Assembly (NCBI GenBank): GCA_016715985.1
Contig: JADJXD010000001.1
Coordinates: 4,154,001 to 4,218,000 of the forward strand
DNA: 64,000 nucleotides
DNA from: Saprospiraceae bacterium
GTDB taxonomy: Bacteria; Bacteroidota; Bacteroidia; Chitinophagales; Saprospiraceae
Direction: 5' to 3'
The translations under genes and the position numbers were made by a program. The notes beneath the pieces were generated by a model. That model searched no databases, had not been told where the DNA came from, and worked only from the letters and a program-made list of their open reading frames with translations. Below are positions 24,237-34,128 of the stretch, piece by piece (position 1 is the first letter of the stretch; the number at the start of each line of letters is the position of its first letter).

Positions 24237-27200
24237 ATGAGATATTTCAGTAAGATATTTTTATTCGTCTTTATGATTTTTTCCATTCAAGGCATCAAAT
24301 CACAACAGAAAGACCTGTGTGCATTTGACTTGTTATTACAAGACGAAAAGCTCGAGTCTGTGTATAATCATATTGAAAAAAATTCAAAAATATCATACGA
24401 AAATTTTATTTCTCAGATTACTTCTCAAAGATCAGTCTCAAATGATGTCGTAATTCTTCCTGTATTGATACATATCATTCATAATAATGGTGAAGAAAAT
24501 ATATCTGATCAGCAGGTTATTAAAGGGATAAATTTAATGAATGATGCATTCAGAAACAGAGGAGTTTATTATACCCCTGATGGCACAGATACCGGAATAG
24601 AATTTTGCTTGGCCTTACGTGATCAAAACGGGCAGGAAACCAATGGAATATTGCGGCACCAAAGTATCTATACAGATATGGCAATTCCGGGTAGCAGATC
24701 TGCAATTTTTAGTTTTACCGGTTTTGAAGCAACCCAACACATTAATATCAGGCTTGTAAAAAAGGCATGTTTTATAGATAATTGTCAGATTGCCGGATAT
24801 GGAGCTATAAACAGTGGTATAGTAATGGACGCCATATATTTTGGGAAAGACAAATCGGACAATACAGTTCTTGTACATGAAATGGGGCATGTTTTGGGAT
24901 TATTACATACTTTTTATGGCGGGTGCAAAAACGAAAATTGTTTTGAAGAAGGAGACCGTGTTTGTGATACGCCACCAGACAACAGTGTTGTTTACGGGCC
25001 TTGTAATTATACGATCAATTCATGCAGGACAGATGAAAATGATCCTCGAATTTTTAATCCGTTCCGCCCATTCATTTTGGGTGGAATTGGGGATCAGCCC
25101 GACCTTAACAATAATTTTCTGGATTATATATTCCAAGATTGCAGAACATCCTTTACCACCGGCCAGGCTCAAAGAATGCATTTTTATATAGAAAACAGAC
25201 ATTCAGGATTATTGACATCAAAATCATGCTATCCTCCTTGTATTCTACCGCCGGTTGCAGTATTTAATATTACCTCAGACAGCATTCAAAGTGGAGATAT
25301 CCTGACAGTATTGGATCAGTCAGAAAATGCTTTTGATTATCGCTGGTATCTGGATGGTGTATTTACATCAGACCAGCCTTCGCCTGATTTCCCGTTTACT
25401 TTACCCGGAAGATATACCCTTCGTCTTGAGGTATCCGGCAATGACCCTGCATGTGATATTTCTGTCACAGAAAAAACGATCACGGTACTTTGTGGCGTAC
25501 GTGCATGTTTTGAGTCGGAAATCCGATATCCGTACCTAATATTCAGAGATTGTTCTGAAGGAGGCGATTCTGTCCGATGGACTATCCGGGAACAAGGAAA
25601 AGATGTCATTTATAACTGTACAAACACTTTGGATTCAATTTATATTAATAATACTTCTTCAGTTCAGGTATGTCTTCAGAGCATCGGCAGCTGGTGCAAT
25701 GATACACAATGCAGGTATATAGATATACAAAGCGATGGAACAGAAATCTGTGATAACGGTATTGATGATGACGGGGATGGATTAGTCGATTTGTTTGACC
25801 CGGATTGTCCTTGTAACGATTCAGCTTATCAGGCACACTGTCCAACAGAATGTCCAGTAGTACCTGACAGCTTTCCGGATTTCAAAATGAAGTTGAAGTG
25901 GGTGTCGGAGCCGCTAGGAATTGGAAATCCTATTACTGTACCTGTAGTGGGAGATATTGATGACGATGGTAAGACAGATGTGATTATAGTAAAACGAAAT
26001 CGTATTGCTTTTCTAAATACTGAAAGATATTTGACAGTTTTAGATGGCACAAGTGGAGCTATAAAAAAAGAAATACTTATAGCAGTTGGAAATGAGCCCA
26101 CTACTACTGTTAGTTTAAATGATTTTAATTCGGATGGCAAAGCCGAAATTTGTGTTGCATATGGTAATGAATTAAAGGTATATGATTATAATCTCAATCT
26201 TATTTATGTTTCTGATGTAACTCCACAGACAAATGGACAAACGATTGGTGTTGCAGATTTTAATGGCGACGGTATTGCAGAGATTTACAAGTGGTCATAT
26301 ATTTTTAACAGTACAAACGGAAAGCTTTTAATAGATCTTGCGGATTACGGCTTTTGTGCTATTCCATTACCAGCTTTTCCTTGTTGGCGTGCTAATTTTA
26401 TAGCAGCTGACATGTTACCAGATGAAGGAATTGAGTATGTTTATGGTAACACATTATATAGTATAATCATTCAGAATATGAATGGTAAATCAGGGAATAC
26501 TGTTTCTGTCTTAAAAGCACCGGATGAAGTGCAAGATGGAAGGACAGCAGTAGCAGATATTGATGGTGACGGGCGATTGGACGTCATAGTTGCAAGAGGT
26601 GAAAATAATAATCAGCCTGGGGGACTTTGGGTTTGGAATCCATATTTGAATAAAATATTGGCAAGTGCCAACGTTGGTTTACAAGGAGGAATACCTGTCA
26701 TTTCAGATTTGGATGGAGATTGTGTTCCTGAAATAATTGTAATTTTCGATAATGAACTGTGGGTGTATAAATATAAAAGCAATGAAACTTTGGAGATTAA
26801 TTATATAGTTCCTATTTTGGAAGGGTCGGGAGGAACATCTGTATCGGTTTTTGACTTCAATCAGGATGGCAAAATGGAAATTGTATATAAAGACGAACAA
26901 AAGCTGATGATCATTGACGGACCGACAGGAACCATATTAAGTACCACCCTAATCAAACATGTAACTAGCTTTGAGTATCCTGTAATAGCTAATATAGATG
27001 GTGACGGACAGGCAGAGATATTAGTCACAGGCTATACCACCAATAGTGATGAGTATCGTCTGTACTGTTATGGTTCAGATGGTGCACCCTGGGCCCCTGC
27101 ACGCTCTGTCTGGAATCAATACAACTACAATCCCACTTATATCAATGATGATCTCACCATCCCTCGCTATCAGCAGCATACTGCACAGCCACTTCAAGGC

Positions 27201-30200
27201 ACAGAAAACTGTCCCCAAGTGACCTGCGCCACCCCATACAATAACTTTATGGTGCAGGCTACTTACCGCACACAAGAGGGGTGCTATGTATGGCCGGGAC
27301 ATAACCGGGATCTCACGATCTCTGCCACTTCGCGTTGTATGGGAGATAGTATCGAGATTTGTTTTTCACCCCGGTCGAGTATTGCCGGTGATTCCGCACT
27401 GATGGTGTACATATCATGCTTTCTGTTTATAAGTGATGATTTTACGATGATAGATAAAATAGCTATCAGAAGTGATACCTGTATCCGGATGCAAAAACTG
27501 AACGGAGTGGATAGTATGCTTATCGTAATTAATGAGACGGGTGGTATTTTTCCACCATCCTTTACCAACGCAGCCATTGCAGAGTGTGACTATACCAATA
27601 ATGTATTTGTCCTGGACCTGAAAGGCCCTGATCTGACGATCGATATATTTTCGTATGAATGTACGGGTGATAGTCTGATTTTTTATATCACCACAGATAA
27701 TAAAGGTGCTGAATCAGATATACCCTGTATAAGCGGTGGTTGCTATTTTACAGATCCAAAAGATAATGATCAAAACCCACCGTTGGAAATTACAGAATGG
27801 TGCTTTAAATATGATAACATCCTGATGCAATATCAGTACAGAGATACATTCAGGGTCGCAATACCCCTGCCCGCAGGACAATCCGGGATGTGGTGGACGA
27901 TTAATGAAGGCGGATATGGCCCTGGTTTGTTAAGCTCCTTACTTACAGATATTTACGAGTGTAATTATACCAATAATACAGCCTATATTTCCTTTGATCT
28001 CACAGAAAAATCGCTCGACCTCGGTCCCGACATCACCAAATGTGGCAGCGAGGTAGTTTCTTTGGATGCCGGAGCAGGATTCAGTAGTTATCTTTGGAGC
28101 GATCTCACCACAGAGACTGTTTATTCATCATCTGACGAAGGTATCCATTATGTAGAAGCGACCGACCAGTGCGGCAGGATGTACAGAGATACCGTGACGA
28201 TCACCATAGACCGGAGTAATGATATCGACCTGGGTGCCGATGTGACCCTTTGTGTCGGCGAGAGTTATGCGATACAGATCAGTGATATTTATGACCGGAT
28301 ACAGTGGTTTCCGTCAGAGAGAGTGGATTGTGATACCTGTCTGTCTGTTCAGGTGATTACAGCCACATCCGGCATGTTGATAGCGGTCGCACAGATAGAA
28401 AACTGTATCAGTATCGATACGATGGAGATACTTGTATTGACACCTCCGACAGAAGAAAGAAATGTTCGAATCTGCGATGGTGAAAGTATAGATTTTTATG
28501 GCAATATACTGACAGCTTCTGGCAGCCACGTACATGCTAAGGCAAATTGTGACAGCATCATCACTCTCAGACTGGAGGTCTATACATCCGACTCTACGGA
28601 GATTTCCGATCGGATATGCCGGGGAGATTCGGTACTGTTTGATGGTCGATATGTGAATACAGCAGGTGACTTCACAGCTATCTTTCAGAATAAGGATGGT
28701 TGCGATAGTCTCGTGACTCTCAGGCTCAGCGTGGGTGATACATTGGTAGAATACAACTCTTTCAATATGTGTGAAGGAGATTCTGTCCTGATAGCAGGTA
28801 ATTGGGTAAAATATTCAGGTAGCTACGCAGAGATGTTTACTTCTGTAAGTACCGGATGTGACAGTATGACGATAACAGAAGTAAACGTTCTGCCGGAGAT
28901 GGTGACGGTTATGGATTATCATCTGTGTGCCGGAGACAGTATATTTGTTTTTGACAGATGGCTCCATACTTCGGGCGAATACACGATCGAAAGTCAGACA
29001 GCCGCAGGTTGCGACAGCATCATTGTTGCAAATCTGAGTATATCACCGACATACCAAAGTGATCAGACATATAGCATCTGTACGGGTGACTCCATCTATG
29101 TACACGATCAATGGGTGAAGACATCCGGAAATTATCCCGCAAATTTTACATCCCTTGCCGGTTGTGACAGTATCAGTGTGGTGATGGTTGAAGTAATGGA
29201 AGCCATCACGACCGAAACGGACGTATCCCTTTGTGCCGGCGACTCGATTTACTTGTCAGGTGGTTGGGTTAGAGAAGCTGGTTTATACGAAGAGCGATTC
29301 ACAGCCACGGGCGGTTGTGATAGTCTCGTCCGGACTGTACTCAGTATTATTCCGACTTTAGAACAAAGAGACAGCATCGGACTTTGTGATGGAGAGACTA
29401 TCACACTGCACGGAGAGAGCATCAGTGCACTAGGCGATTATGTACATATGGTTCCGGGAGCAATGTGTGACATTCGGGTGTACAGTCATATTTATTCATT
29501 GCCTGTAAGTACAGCAGAAAGCAATTTTATTCTTTGTCCGTATGACTCTATACAGATCAATGGAGAATGGATTTTTCAATCAGGAGATTACCGATATACG
29601 TTCAGCAATGTGTGGGGATGTGATTCAGTTTTTACTGCGAAAGTACAATTACTCCCCGATCCACCCCAACCGGAACTGGAAGCAGATTGCGATGAGGGAC
29701 ACACCATAGCACGGGTAACAGACTACAACTTTTGGCAACCACGCTGGAGTACAGGAAGTGAAACATCCGAAGTCATCTATAATACATCAGGTCCTGTATC
29801 ACTCGTCTGGCGTGCTGACCCGGATTGTGAAGTTACGTATAACTGGATAAATCCTGATGTTTCCGGATTATCAGAGGTTCCGTCGTTGGGTGATGTAAAC
29901 AGCACAGATAGCAGCAGTATCCCGATGACCACAGGATTGGACGAATCCGAGTGGACAGTTAGCTGGTCACCGGCTTGGGCAGTGAGTTGTTCACCCTGTT
30001 CTGAGACAAACATAAAAACAGACACTGACACAGAAATCATCGTGACGATGACCCACATTTCCGGATGCGTGTATGTACGTACATTACGCGTCTCCGTAGA
30101 AAGCACAGAGGTTGTCCTTCCCAACATCTTTGCACCATCCAGCACCGGACCCAACAGACTTTGGAACATACAACTCCCATCGGGATATGAAATGAAAGAA

Positions 30201-30383
30201 ATATTCATCTACGACCGATGGGGAAATCAGGTAGCCGGCGAAAATATCAGAGAGTCTTTATCCTGGGACGGCAGATTCAACGGGATGGATCTTCAGCCGG
30301 GCGTATTTGTATATTTTATGAAATATTCGGATTCGAAGGGAAATGTCGTTGTGAAGAGAGGGGATGTGACGTTGGTGAGGTAG
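24237..30383 (+). CDS. Giant secreted pappalysin-like metalloprotease with propeller, repeats and T9SS type B sorting domain
   Basis: 2,048 residues from ATG 24237, chosen because it opens a signal peptide (MRYFSKIFLFVFMIFSIQG); an in-frame ATG at 24162 is less likely. Domains in order: M43-type peptidase with zinc motif HEMGHVLGLLHTF at about 213 and NFLDYIFQDC where the family has a Met-turn; a PKD-like domain (about 340-420); seven calcium-type FG-GAP loops such as DIDDDGKTD and DIDGDGRLD (about 570-940); CARDB-like domains (about 1030-1250); eight ~50-residue repeats of the form CxGDSIxxxxxWxxxxGxY...GCDSI (about 1410-1810); and a C-terminal LPNIFAPSS...IFIYDRWGNQV...GVFVYFMKY type B (CHU_C) sorting domain. 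It is expected to be exported by T9SS and stay on the cell surface. Confidence 0.93.
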   Translation: MRYFSKIFLFVFMIFSIQGIKSQQKDLCAFDLLLQDEKLESVYNHIEKNSKISYENFISQITSQRSVSNDVVILPVLIHIIHNNGEENISDQQVIKGINLMNDAFRNRGVYYTPDGTDTGIEFCLALRDQNGQETNGILRHQSIYTDMAIPGSRSAIFSFTGFEATQHINIRLVKKACFIDNCQIAGYGAINSGIVMDAIYFGKDKSDNTVLVHEMGHVLGLLHTFYGGCKNENCFEEGDRVCDTPPDNSVVYGPCNYTINSCRTDENDPRIFNPFRPFILGGIGDQPDLNNNFLDYIFQDCRTSFTTGQAQRMHFYIENRHSGLLTSKSCYPPCILPPVAVFNITSDSIQSGDILTVLDQSENAFDYRWYLDGVFTSDQPSPDFPFTLPGRYTLRLEVSGNDPACDISVTEKTITVLCGVRACFESEIRYPYLIFRDCSEGGDSVRWTIREQGKDVIYNCTNTLDSIYINNTSSVQVCLQSIGSWCNDTQCRYIDIQSDGTEICDNGIDDDGDGLVDLFDPDCPCNDSAYQAHCPTECPVVPDSFPDFKMKLKWVSEPLGIGNPITVPVVGDIDDDGKTDVIIVKRNRIAFLNTERYLTVLDGTSGAIKKEILIAVGNEPTTTVSLNDFNSDGKAEICVAYGNELKVYDYNLNLIYVSDVTPQTNGQTIGVADFNGDGIAEIYKWSYIFNSTNGKLLIDLADYGFCAIPLPAFPCWRANFIAADMLPDEGIEYVYGNTLYSIIIQNMNGKSGNTVSVLKAPDEVQDGRTAVADIDGDGRLDVIVARGENNNQPGGLWVWNPYLNKILASANVGLQGGIPVISDLDGDCVPEIIVIFDNELWVYKYKSNETLEINYIVPILEGSGGTSVSVFDFNQDGKMEIVYKDEQKLMIIDGPTGTILSTTLIKHVTSFEYPVIANIDGDGQAEILVTGYTTNSDEYRLYCYGSDGAPWAPARSVWNQYNYNPTYINDDLTIPRYQQHTAQPLQGTENCPQVTCATPYNNFMVQATYRTQEGCYVWPGHNRDLTISATSRCMGDSIEICFSPRSSIAGDSALMVYISCFLFISDDFTMIDKIAIRSDTCIRMQKLNGVDSMLIVINETGGIFPPSFTNAAIAECDYTNNVFVLDLKGPDLTIDIFSYECTGDSLIFYITTDNKGAESDIPCISGGCYFTDPKDNDQNPPLEITEWCFKYDNILMQYQYRDTFRVAIPLPAGQSGMWWTINEGGYGPGLLSSLLTDIYECNYTNNTAYISFDLTEKSLDLGPDITKCGSEVVSLDAGAGFSSYLWSDLTTETVYSSSDEGIHYVEATDQCGRMYRDTVTITIDRSNDIDLGADVTLCVGESYAIQISDIYDRIQWFPSERVDCDTCLSVQVITATSGMLIAVAQIENCISIDTMEILVLTPPTEERNVRICDGESIDFYGNILTASGSHVHAKANCDSIITLRLEVYTSDSTEISDRICRGDSVLFDGRYVNTAGDFTAIFQNKDGCDSLVTLRLSVGDTLVEYNSFNMCEGDSVLIAGNWVKYSGSYAEMFTSVSTGCDSMTITEVNVLPEMVTVMDYHLCAGDSIFVFDRWLHTSGEYTIESQTAAGCDSIIVANLSISPTYQSDQTYSICTGDSIYVHDQWVKTSGNYPANFTSLAGCDSISVVMVEVMEAITTETDVSLCAGDSIYLSGGWVREAGLYEERFTATGGCDSLVRTVLSIIPTLEQRDSIGLCDGETITLHGESISALGDYVHMVPGAMCDIRVYSHIYSLPVSTAESNFILCPYDSIQINGEWIFQSGDYRYTFSNVWGCDSVFTAKVQLLPDPPQPELEADCDEGHTIARVTDYNFWQPRWSTGSETSEVIYNTSGPVSLVWRADPDCEVTYNWINPDVSGLSEVPSLGDVNSTDSSSIPMTTGLDESEWTVSWSPAWAVSCSPCSETNIKTDTDTEIIVTMTHISGCVYVRTLRVSVESTEVVLPNIFAPSSTGPNRLWNIQLPSGYEMKEIFIYDRWGNQVAGENIRESLSWDGRFNGMDLQPGVFVYFMKYSDSKGNVVVKRGDVTLVR

Positions 30384-30397
30384 GGGGAATGAAGCTG

Positions 30398-30543
30398 TTG
30401 GCTATTAGCTATTAGCTATTGGCGGGTAGCTCGTAGTTAGTAGATTTGCGGTAGTTATCAACCATCAACCCTATCAACCTTATCAACCCCATAAACCCCA
30501 TAAACCTTATCAACCCTATCAACCTTATCAACCATCAACCCCC
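30398..30543. repeat. Right flanking repeat of the giant protease gene
   Basis: TTGGCTATTAGCTATTAGC, then GGTAGCTCGTAGTTAGTAGA, then TTTGCGGTAGTTATCAACCA and a run of ATCAACC/ATAAACC heptads. It matches the left copy at 23770-23890 in order and direction and starts 15 bases after the stop codon. Confidence 0.75.
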
Positions 30544-30548
30544 AAAAC

Positions 30549-31346
30549 TTACTCCTCCAAAAACCCACCCAAAGCATCCCAATATTCATCAAAAGTACTT
30601 AGATTTCCATGTGTGCCATCCTGTAATGTGATCATCGTAACATTTGGTCGTTGTATGCTATCGTAGAGTCTCAACGCACCGAAATATGGGGTGACATCAT
30701 CATCCGTGCCATGCAGAATCAATATTTTCATGGAAGCGTTTTTTAAATATTCGTATGTGTTGAATCTGATTGGCTTTTCATCAAAAAATTGATAGAATGG
30801 GAAATACTGTTCAATGAGTTCATCCAGACTGTAGTAGGGAGTTTCCAGTATCAGCCCTTCAGGAGCATGTATCGATGATAACCATGCAGCTACTCCGGAA
30901 CCCAAAGATCTTCCAAAATATATTTTATGCTGATAACAAAATGAATCATTTACAAAATGACAGAGACTCTCCGCATCCTGTGTCAGATTTTCTTCCGAAG
31001 GCGTGCCGGTACTTTTTCCATAGCCGCTGTAGTCCATTACAAATACATCATAGCCATATCCCGTCAACAACTCTGCAATTTTACTCCACCGCTCCAGATT
31101 GTCTTTATTGCCATGAAAATATAAAATGGCACCTTTCGGTTGGTTAACCAGGCATCGGACTACATTTATTTTCCTGTTTCCACTGTTTATAAAATATTCT
31201 TCATAAGGATTTTCGAGTTTGTATTTATAAGAAGTTGGTAAATATTCCGGCCTGAAAACAAACCAGGGAATCATTTTGTCCGAGTTATATATAATGATGA
31301 TTGCCGAAAACACCAATATCATCAATATAGCAATGACTTTTTTCAT
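30549..31346 (-). CDS. Membrane-anchored alpha/beta hydrolase, second of a tandem pair
   Basis: 265 residues. An N-terminal membrane anchor (VIAILMILVFSAIIIIY) is followed by an alpha/beta-hydrolase fold of the BEM46/ABHD13-like type. Oxyanion region YFHGNKDNLERW, nucleophile Ser in FGRSLGSG, Asp in LHGTDDDVTPY and His in QDGTHGNLSTF complete the triad. It resembles the gene immediately upstream (14-base gap) in length, anchor and every motif, so the pair arose by duplication. Substrate unknown; serine esterase, lipase or thioesterase are all possible. The stop lies just past the heptad repeat tract. Confidence 0.85.
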   Translation of the reverse strand: MKKVIAILMILVFSAIIIIYNSDKMIPWFVFRPEYLPTSYKYKLENPYEEYFINSGNRKINVVRCLVNQPKGAILYFHGNKDNLERWSKIAELLTGYGYDVFVMDYSGYGKSTGTPSEENLTQDAESLCHFVNDSFCYQHKIYFGRSLGSGVAAWLSSIHAPEGLILETPYYSLDELIEQYFPFYQFFDEKPIRFNTYEYLKNASMKILILHGTDDDVTPYFGALRLYDSIQRPNVTMITLQDGTHGNLSTFDEYWDALGGFLEE

Positions 31347-31360
31347 GGAGAGTGATTCGG

Positions 31361-32251
31361 TTATTTTTTCTTATCCTTATCTCTGGAAAAACCAATACTG
31401 CTTTTTTCTTTATCAAACGCCAGCTTGTCGATCGTGAAAATCTGACTTAGAATTTCGTGGTAAGATTCAAAATTGTGCAGATTATTGTGTCCGCCGCCGA
31501 TCACAGTGTGCAGTCGCGTGAGCCCGACATTTATTTTTGCCAGTTTAATGCTCGATGAGAGCGGGATCAACCTATCATTGGTGCCGTGAATGATATGGAT
31601 GGGGCATCGGACATATTTTATCCACTTGTATGTAGGAATGGGGAATTTCAAGAGAATAGACATCGGCATAAACGGCATATATCTTCCTGTGGTTTTACTC
31701 ATGCTGTAATAAGGTGCATCCAGAATCAACATTCTTGGATTATTGGAAGAAGCCAGCTTAGCGGCAAAACCTGAACCAAGTGATCGGCCATACAATACTA
31801 TGTGTTCTTCTCCAACTCTGGATTTGATTTTATCATACACGAGTTGAAGGTCGTTTTTTATTTCTTCCTGTGTCCTGATACCTGTACTTTTTCCAAATCC
31901 TCTGTAATCTATCATGATGACATCATACCCATATCTCAAAAAGTCGATAGCAAATTTGCCCCAACCCTTGATACTCCGGCTGTTTCCTTTGAGATAAAAC
32001 ACTACACCAATGGGGTTTTCTGCTTTAAACCGGATACCGGAAAGTTTTACACCGGGTTTTACATCAATAAGGTATTCCTGAAAGTTCAGATCGTCATATT
32101 CAAACCGAAATTCTTTACCCAATTTTTCAGGGCGAAATAATATCACATCCTGCAGGAAATATACCAAAAGACTTATCAAAAGATATGCTGAGGCAATCAC
32201 AAACAATATTTTGCCAAAGTGGAGTATAAACCAATCGTAGATAGTACTCAT
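31361..32251 (-). CDS. Membrane-anchored alpha/beta hydrolase, first of a tandem pair
   Basis: 296 residues, with anchor ILFVIASAYLLISLLVYFLQ near the start. Triad: Ser in LYGRSLGSGFAAKL, Asp in IHGTNDRLIPL, His in IGGGHNNLHNF; the oxyanion strand is VVFYLKGNSRSIKGW, where the usual His-Gly is replaced by Lys-Gly. The C-terminal 30 residues are Lys-rich and lie beyond the catalytic His. It is first in a two-gene operon with the following hydrolase. No clear promoter box was found in the 173-base gap upstream. Confidence 0.85.
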   Translation of the reverse strand: MSTIYDWFILHFGKILFVIASAYLLISLLVYFLQDVILFRPEKLGKEFRFEYDDLNFQEYLIDVKPGVKLSGIRFKAENPIGVVFYLKGNSRSIKGWGKFAIDFLRYGYDVIMIDYRGFGKSTGIRTQEEIKNDLQLVYDKIKSRVGEEHIVLYGRSLGSGFAAKLASSNNPRMLILDAPYYSMSKTTGRYMPFMPMSILLKFPIPTYKWIKYVRCPIHIIHGTNDRLIPLSSSIKLAKINVGLTRLHTVIGGGHNNLHNFESYHEILSQIFTIDKLAFDKEKSSIGFSRDKDKKK

Positions 32252-32424
32252 GACAAATGCCTTTGTTTAAAACTCTAACAAATGTATGATAATTTTGGGG
32301 TGTGTTCTCTACCGAATGAATATTTTCTTCATTGGTAATAAAACCTATACTCCTGAAGTTGCAATAATATAGTGTACGTTTAACAAGATTAACAATCTGA
32401 CTATCTGGTAAATCCGACAATTAC

Positions 32425-32772
32425 TTAAAGGTGCAGGCGTTCTTTACGATTCAACAATTGGTCTTTTGTCTCAACTCTGTCAGGATCCGGGACACAGCAA
32501 TCTACCGGACAGACTGCAGCACACTGAGGTTCTTCATGAAATCCTACACACTCTGTACACTTATCCGGAACGATATAATAGTAGTCATCCATGACTGGTT
32601 TTTGATTCTTTTCAGCCATAACTACAGTACCGTCTTCCAGTATATATTCACCGGTCAGATTGGTGCCGTCTTTGATAGCCCATTCTACACCGCCTTCATA
32701 TATGGCATTATTTGGGCATTCAGGTTCACATGCGCCGCAGTTTATACACTCATCCGTTATTATGATTGCCAT
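32425..32772 (-). CDS. 2[4Fe-4S] ferredoxin
   Basis: 115 residues. Cluster one is CINCGACEPECP (CxxCxxCxxxCP) and cluster two is CTECVGFHEEPQCAAVCP (CxxC, eight residues, CxxxCP). A long loop (residues 29-70) between them is typical of the Bacteroidota/YfhL-like form. It carries electrons in the cytoplasm at low potential; the partner is not indicated by neighbours. It sits 53 bases downstream of pssA on the same strand. The start ATG at 32772 directly precedes the cluster, as in the family. Confidence 0.93.
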   Translation of the reverse strand: MAIIITDECINCGACEPECPNNAIYEGGVEWAIKDGTNLTGEYILEDGTVVMAEKNQKPVMDDYYYIVPDKCTECVGFHEEPQCAAVCPVDCCVPDPDRVETKDQLLNRKERLHL

Positions 32773-32825
32773 GAATTATTATTTGTATATTATTTTTAAA
32801 TAAGGAAGCCGTCTTTGATTTTGTC

Positions 32826-33518
32826 TTATGCTATTACTTCATCGTTGTCTTTAAATGTAACAGAATAGAAAAGTGATAACAACACATACACCAAAATGAT
32901 GTAAGACAAGGCAGCAAATTTAAATAAATAAGTCAATATCAAAAATATTAGAAATGTGGCTAATTGAAATTTATTCTCAAAAAATTTATCACTCATCGTC
33001 TTTGTAGAAAACATCTTTATGTGAAAACTGACCATCAAACCACTCAAAACAACAGGAGTGGCTATATACACCCATTGATTATTATACAAATCACTGATAA
33101 ATTCATTACCCGTTTGTATAGAAAGTATCAACCCCAAATAAAACAGTGCATTGGCGGGTATTGGAAGTCCCATAAAGTGACCTTTTGAAGGAGAAACGTT
33201 AAATTTAGCTAACCTTAATGCTCCTGCCATCACAATTAAAACGGGTGCTGCATAAGTAATCATACTGTCATTCGGTGCCATCAGATAATAAAGATATGCA
33301 GGTGCAACACCGAAACTAACCATATCAGCCAATGAATCCAATTGTTTACCCATATTACTTTCGGCTGACAATTTTCTGGCAGCATATCCATCAAAACCAT
33401 CAAATACAAAGCTAACCAATATAAGCAACGCACTTATATAAAAATCACCCATTTGTATGGCTACAAAACCACACACCAGATTGGCTAAAGTTAGTAATGT
33501 CGGGATGGTTTTAATCAC
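32826..33518 (-). CDS. pssA: CDP-diacylglycerol--serine O-phosphatidyltransferase
   Basis: 230 residues with about six membrane helices. The CDP-alcohol phosphotransferase signature is complete: FDGFDGYAARKLSAESNMGK followed by QLDSLADMVSFG (DGxxAR, eight residues, GxxxDxxxD). This form (gram-positive/Bacteroidota type, integral membrane) makes phosphatidylserine, which is then decarboxylated to phosphatidylethanolamine. No psd gene is in view. Length is normal. It may be co-transcribed with the downstream ferredoxin. Confidence 0.93.
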   Translation of the reverse strand: MIKTIPTLLTLANLVCGFVAIQMGDFYISALLILVSFVFDGFDGYAARKLSAESNMGKQLDSLADMVSFGVAPAYLYYLMAPNDSMITYAAPVLIVMAGALRLAKFNVSPSKGHFMGLPIPANALFYLGLILSIQTGNEFISDLYNNQWVYIATPVVLSGLMVSFHIKMFSTKTMSDKFFENKFQLATFLIFLILTYLFKFAALSYIILVYVLLSLFYSVTFKDNDEVIA

Positions 33519-33626
33519 CTTTTTATATTTTGCTGCAAATATATAAAAAAAGATGATTTTTATACCTTTCCCGTTTTTAGTTTTTGTGGGAATTGTACTT
33601 AATTCTGAAAGAAGAATCCTTCAATA

Positions 33627-33944
33627 TCAGGCTTGTGCTGTTGGAGTGAAATTCATGGGAGGCATCTGACCTGCTTCCGGATCTTCAATCAAACCAAACT
33701 GCGCTTCATATCTTTTTATATTATCCATCATCGCTTTCATCAGCCTTTTGGCATGTTGCGGAGTCAGAATGATTCTTGATTTCACTTTGGCTTTGGGTAC
33801 ATTCGGTACCAACCGGATAAAATCCACGATGAATTCTGAATGTGAATGTGAAATGATCGCAAGATTGGAATATACACCCTCTGCTACTTCTTCAGAAAGT
33901 TCAATATTTATTTGATTTTGATTATTTTTATTATCCGTACTCAT
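33627..33944 (-). CDS. DUF3467 protein
   Basis: 105 residues matching DUF3467: INIELSEEVAEGVYSNLAII, the SEFIVDFIRLVPN strand, the conserved VKSRIILTPQHAKRLMKA block and a Pro-rich tail. It is a short, soluble, widely conserved Bacteroidota protein of unknown function, often near RNA-polymerase genes; those are not in view here. Starts MSTDNKNNQNQ as homologues do. Confidence 0.9.
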   Translation of the reverse strand: MSTDNKNNQNQINIELSEEVAEGVYSNLAIISHSHSEFIVDFIRLVPNVPKAKVKSRIILTPQHAKRLMKAMMDNIKRYEAQFGLIEDPEAGQMPPMNFTPTAQA

Positions 33945-34092
33945 TTGCTTATTTTTATTGAAAATGTAAAGTTAGCTATTATTACAAAATACAGTTTAAA
34001 ATTGTTCAAGTCTCTGTAGAATTTGTGAAAACACACCTGCGCCTTCCGTCTTATAATACCAACCATTATCTCTTTCAAAAACTGTTCAGAAG

Positions 34093-34124
34093 TTTGAGCA
34101 TACCAAAATATCGGTCTATCTTTG
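34093..34124 (+). promoter_or_regulatory. Housekeeping-type promoter abutting the phosphatase start
   Basis: TTTG (34093-34096), 20 bases, TATCTTTG (34117-34124). The ATG is only 4 bases after the -7 box, so transcription would begin at or within the start codon, giving a leaderless or nearly leaderless message. Confidence 0.65.
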
Positions 34125-34128
34125 TCAG

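Noticed and set aside
30218..30415. 65-codon frame overlapping the end of the giant protease
   Set aside because: It is a shadow of the sorting domain in another frame.
23815..30543. ATCAACC heptad tracts as a possible CRISPR array
   Set aside because: The repeated unit is seven bases with no constant-length spacers and no cas genes; it is simple sequence.
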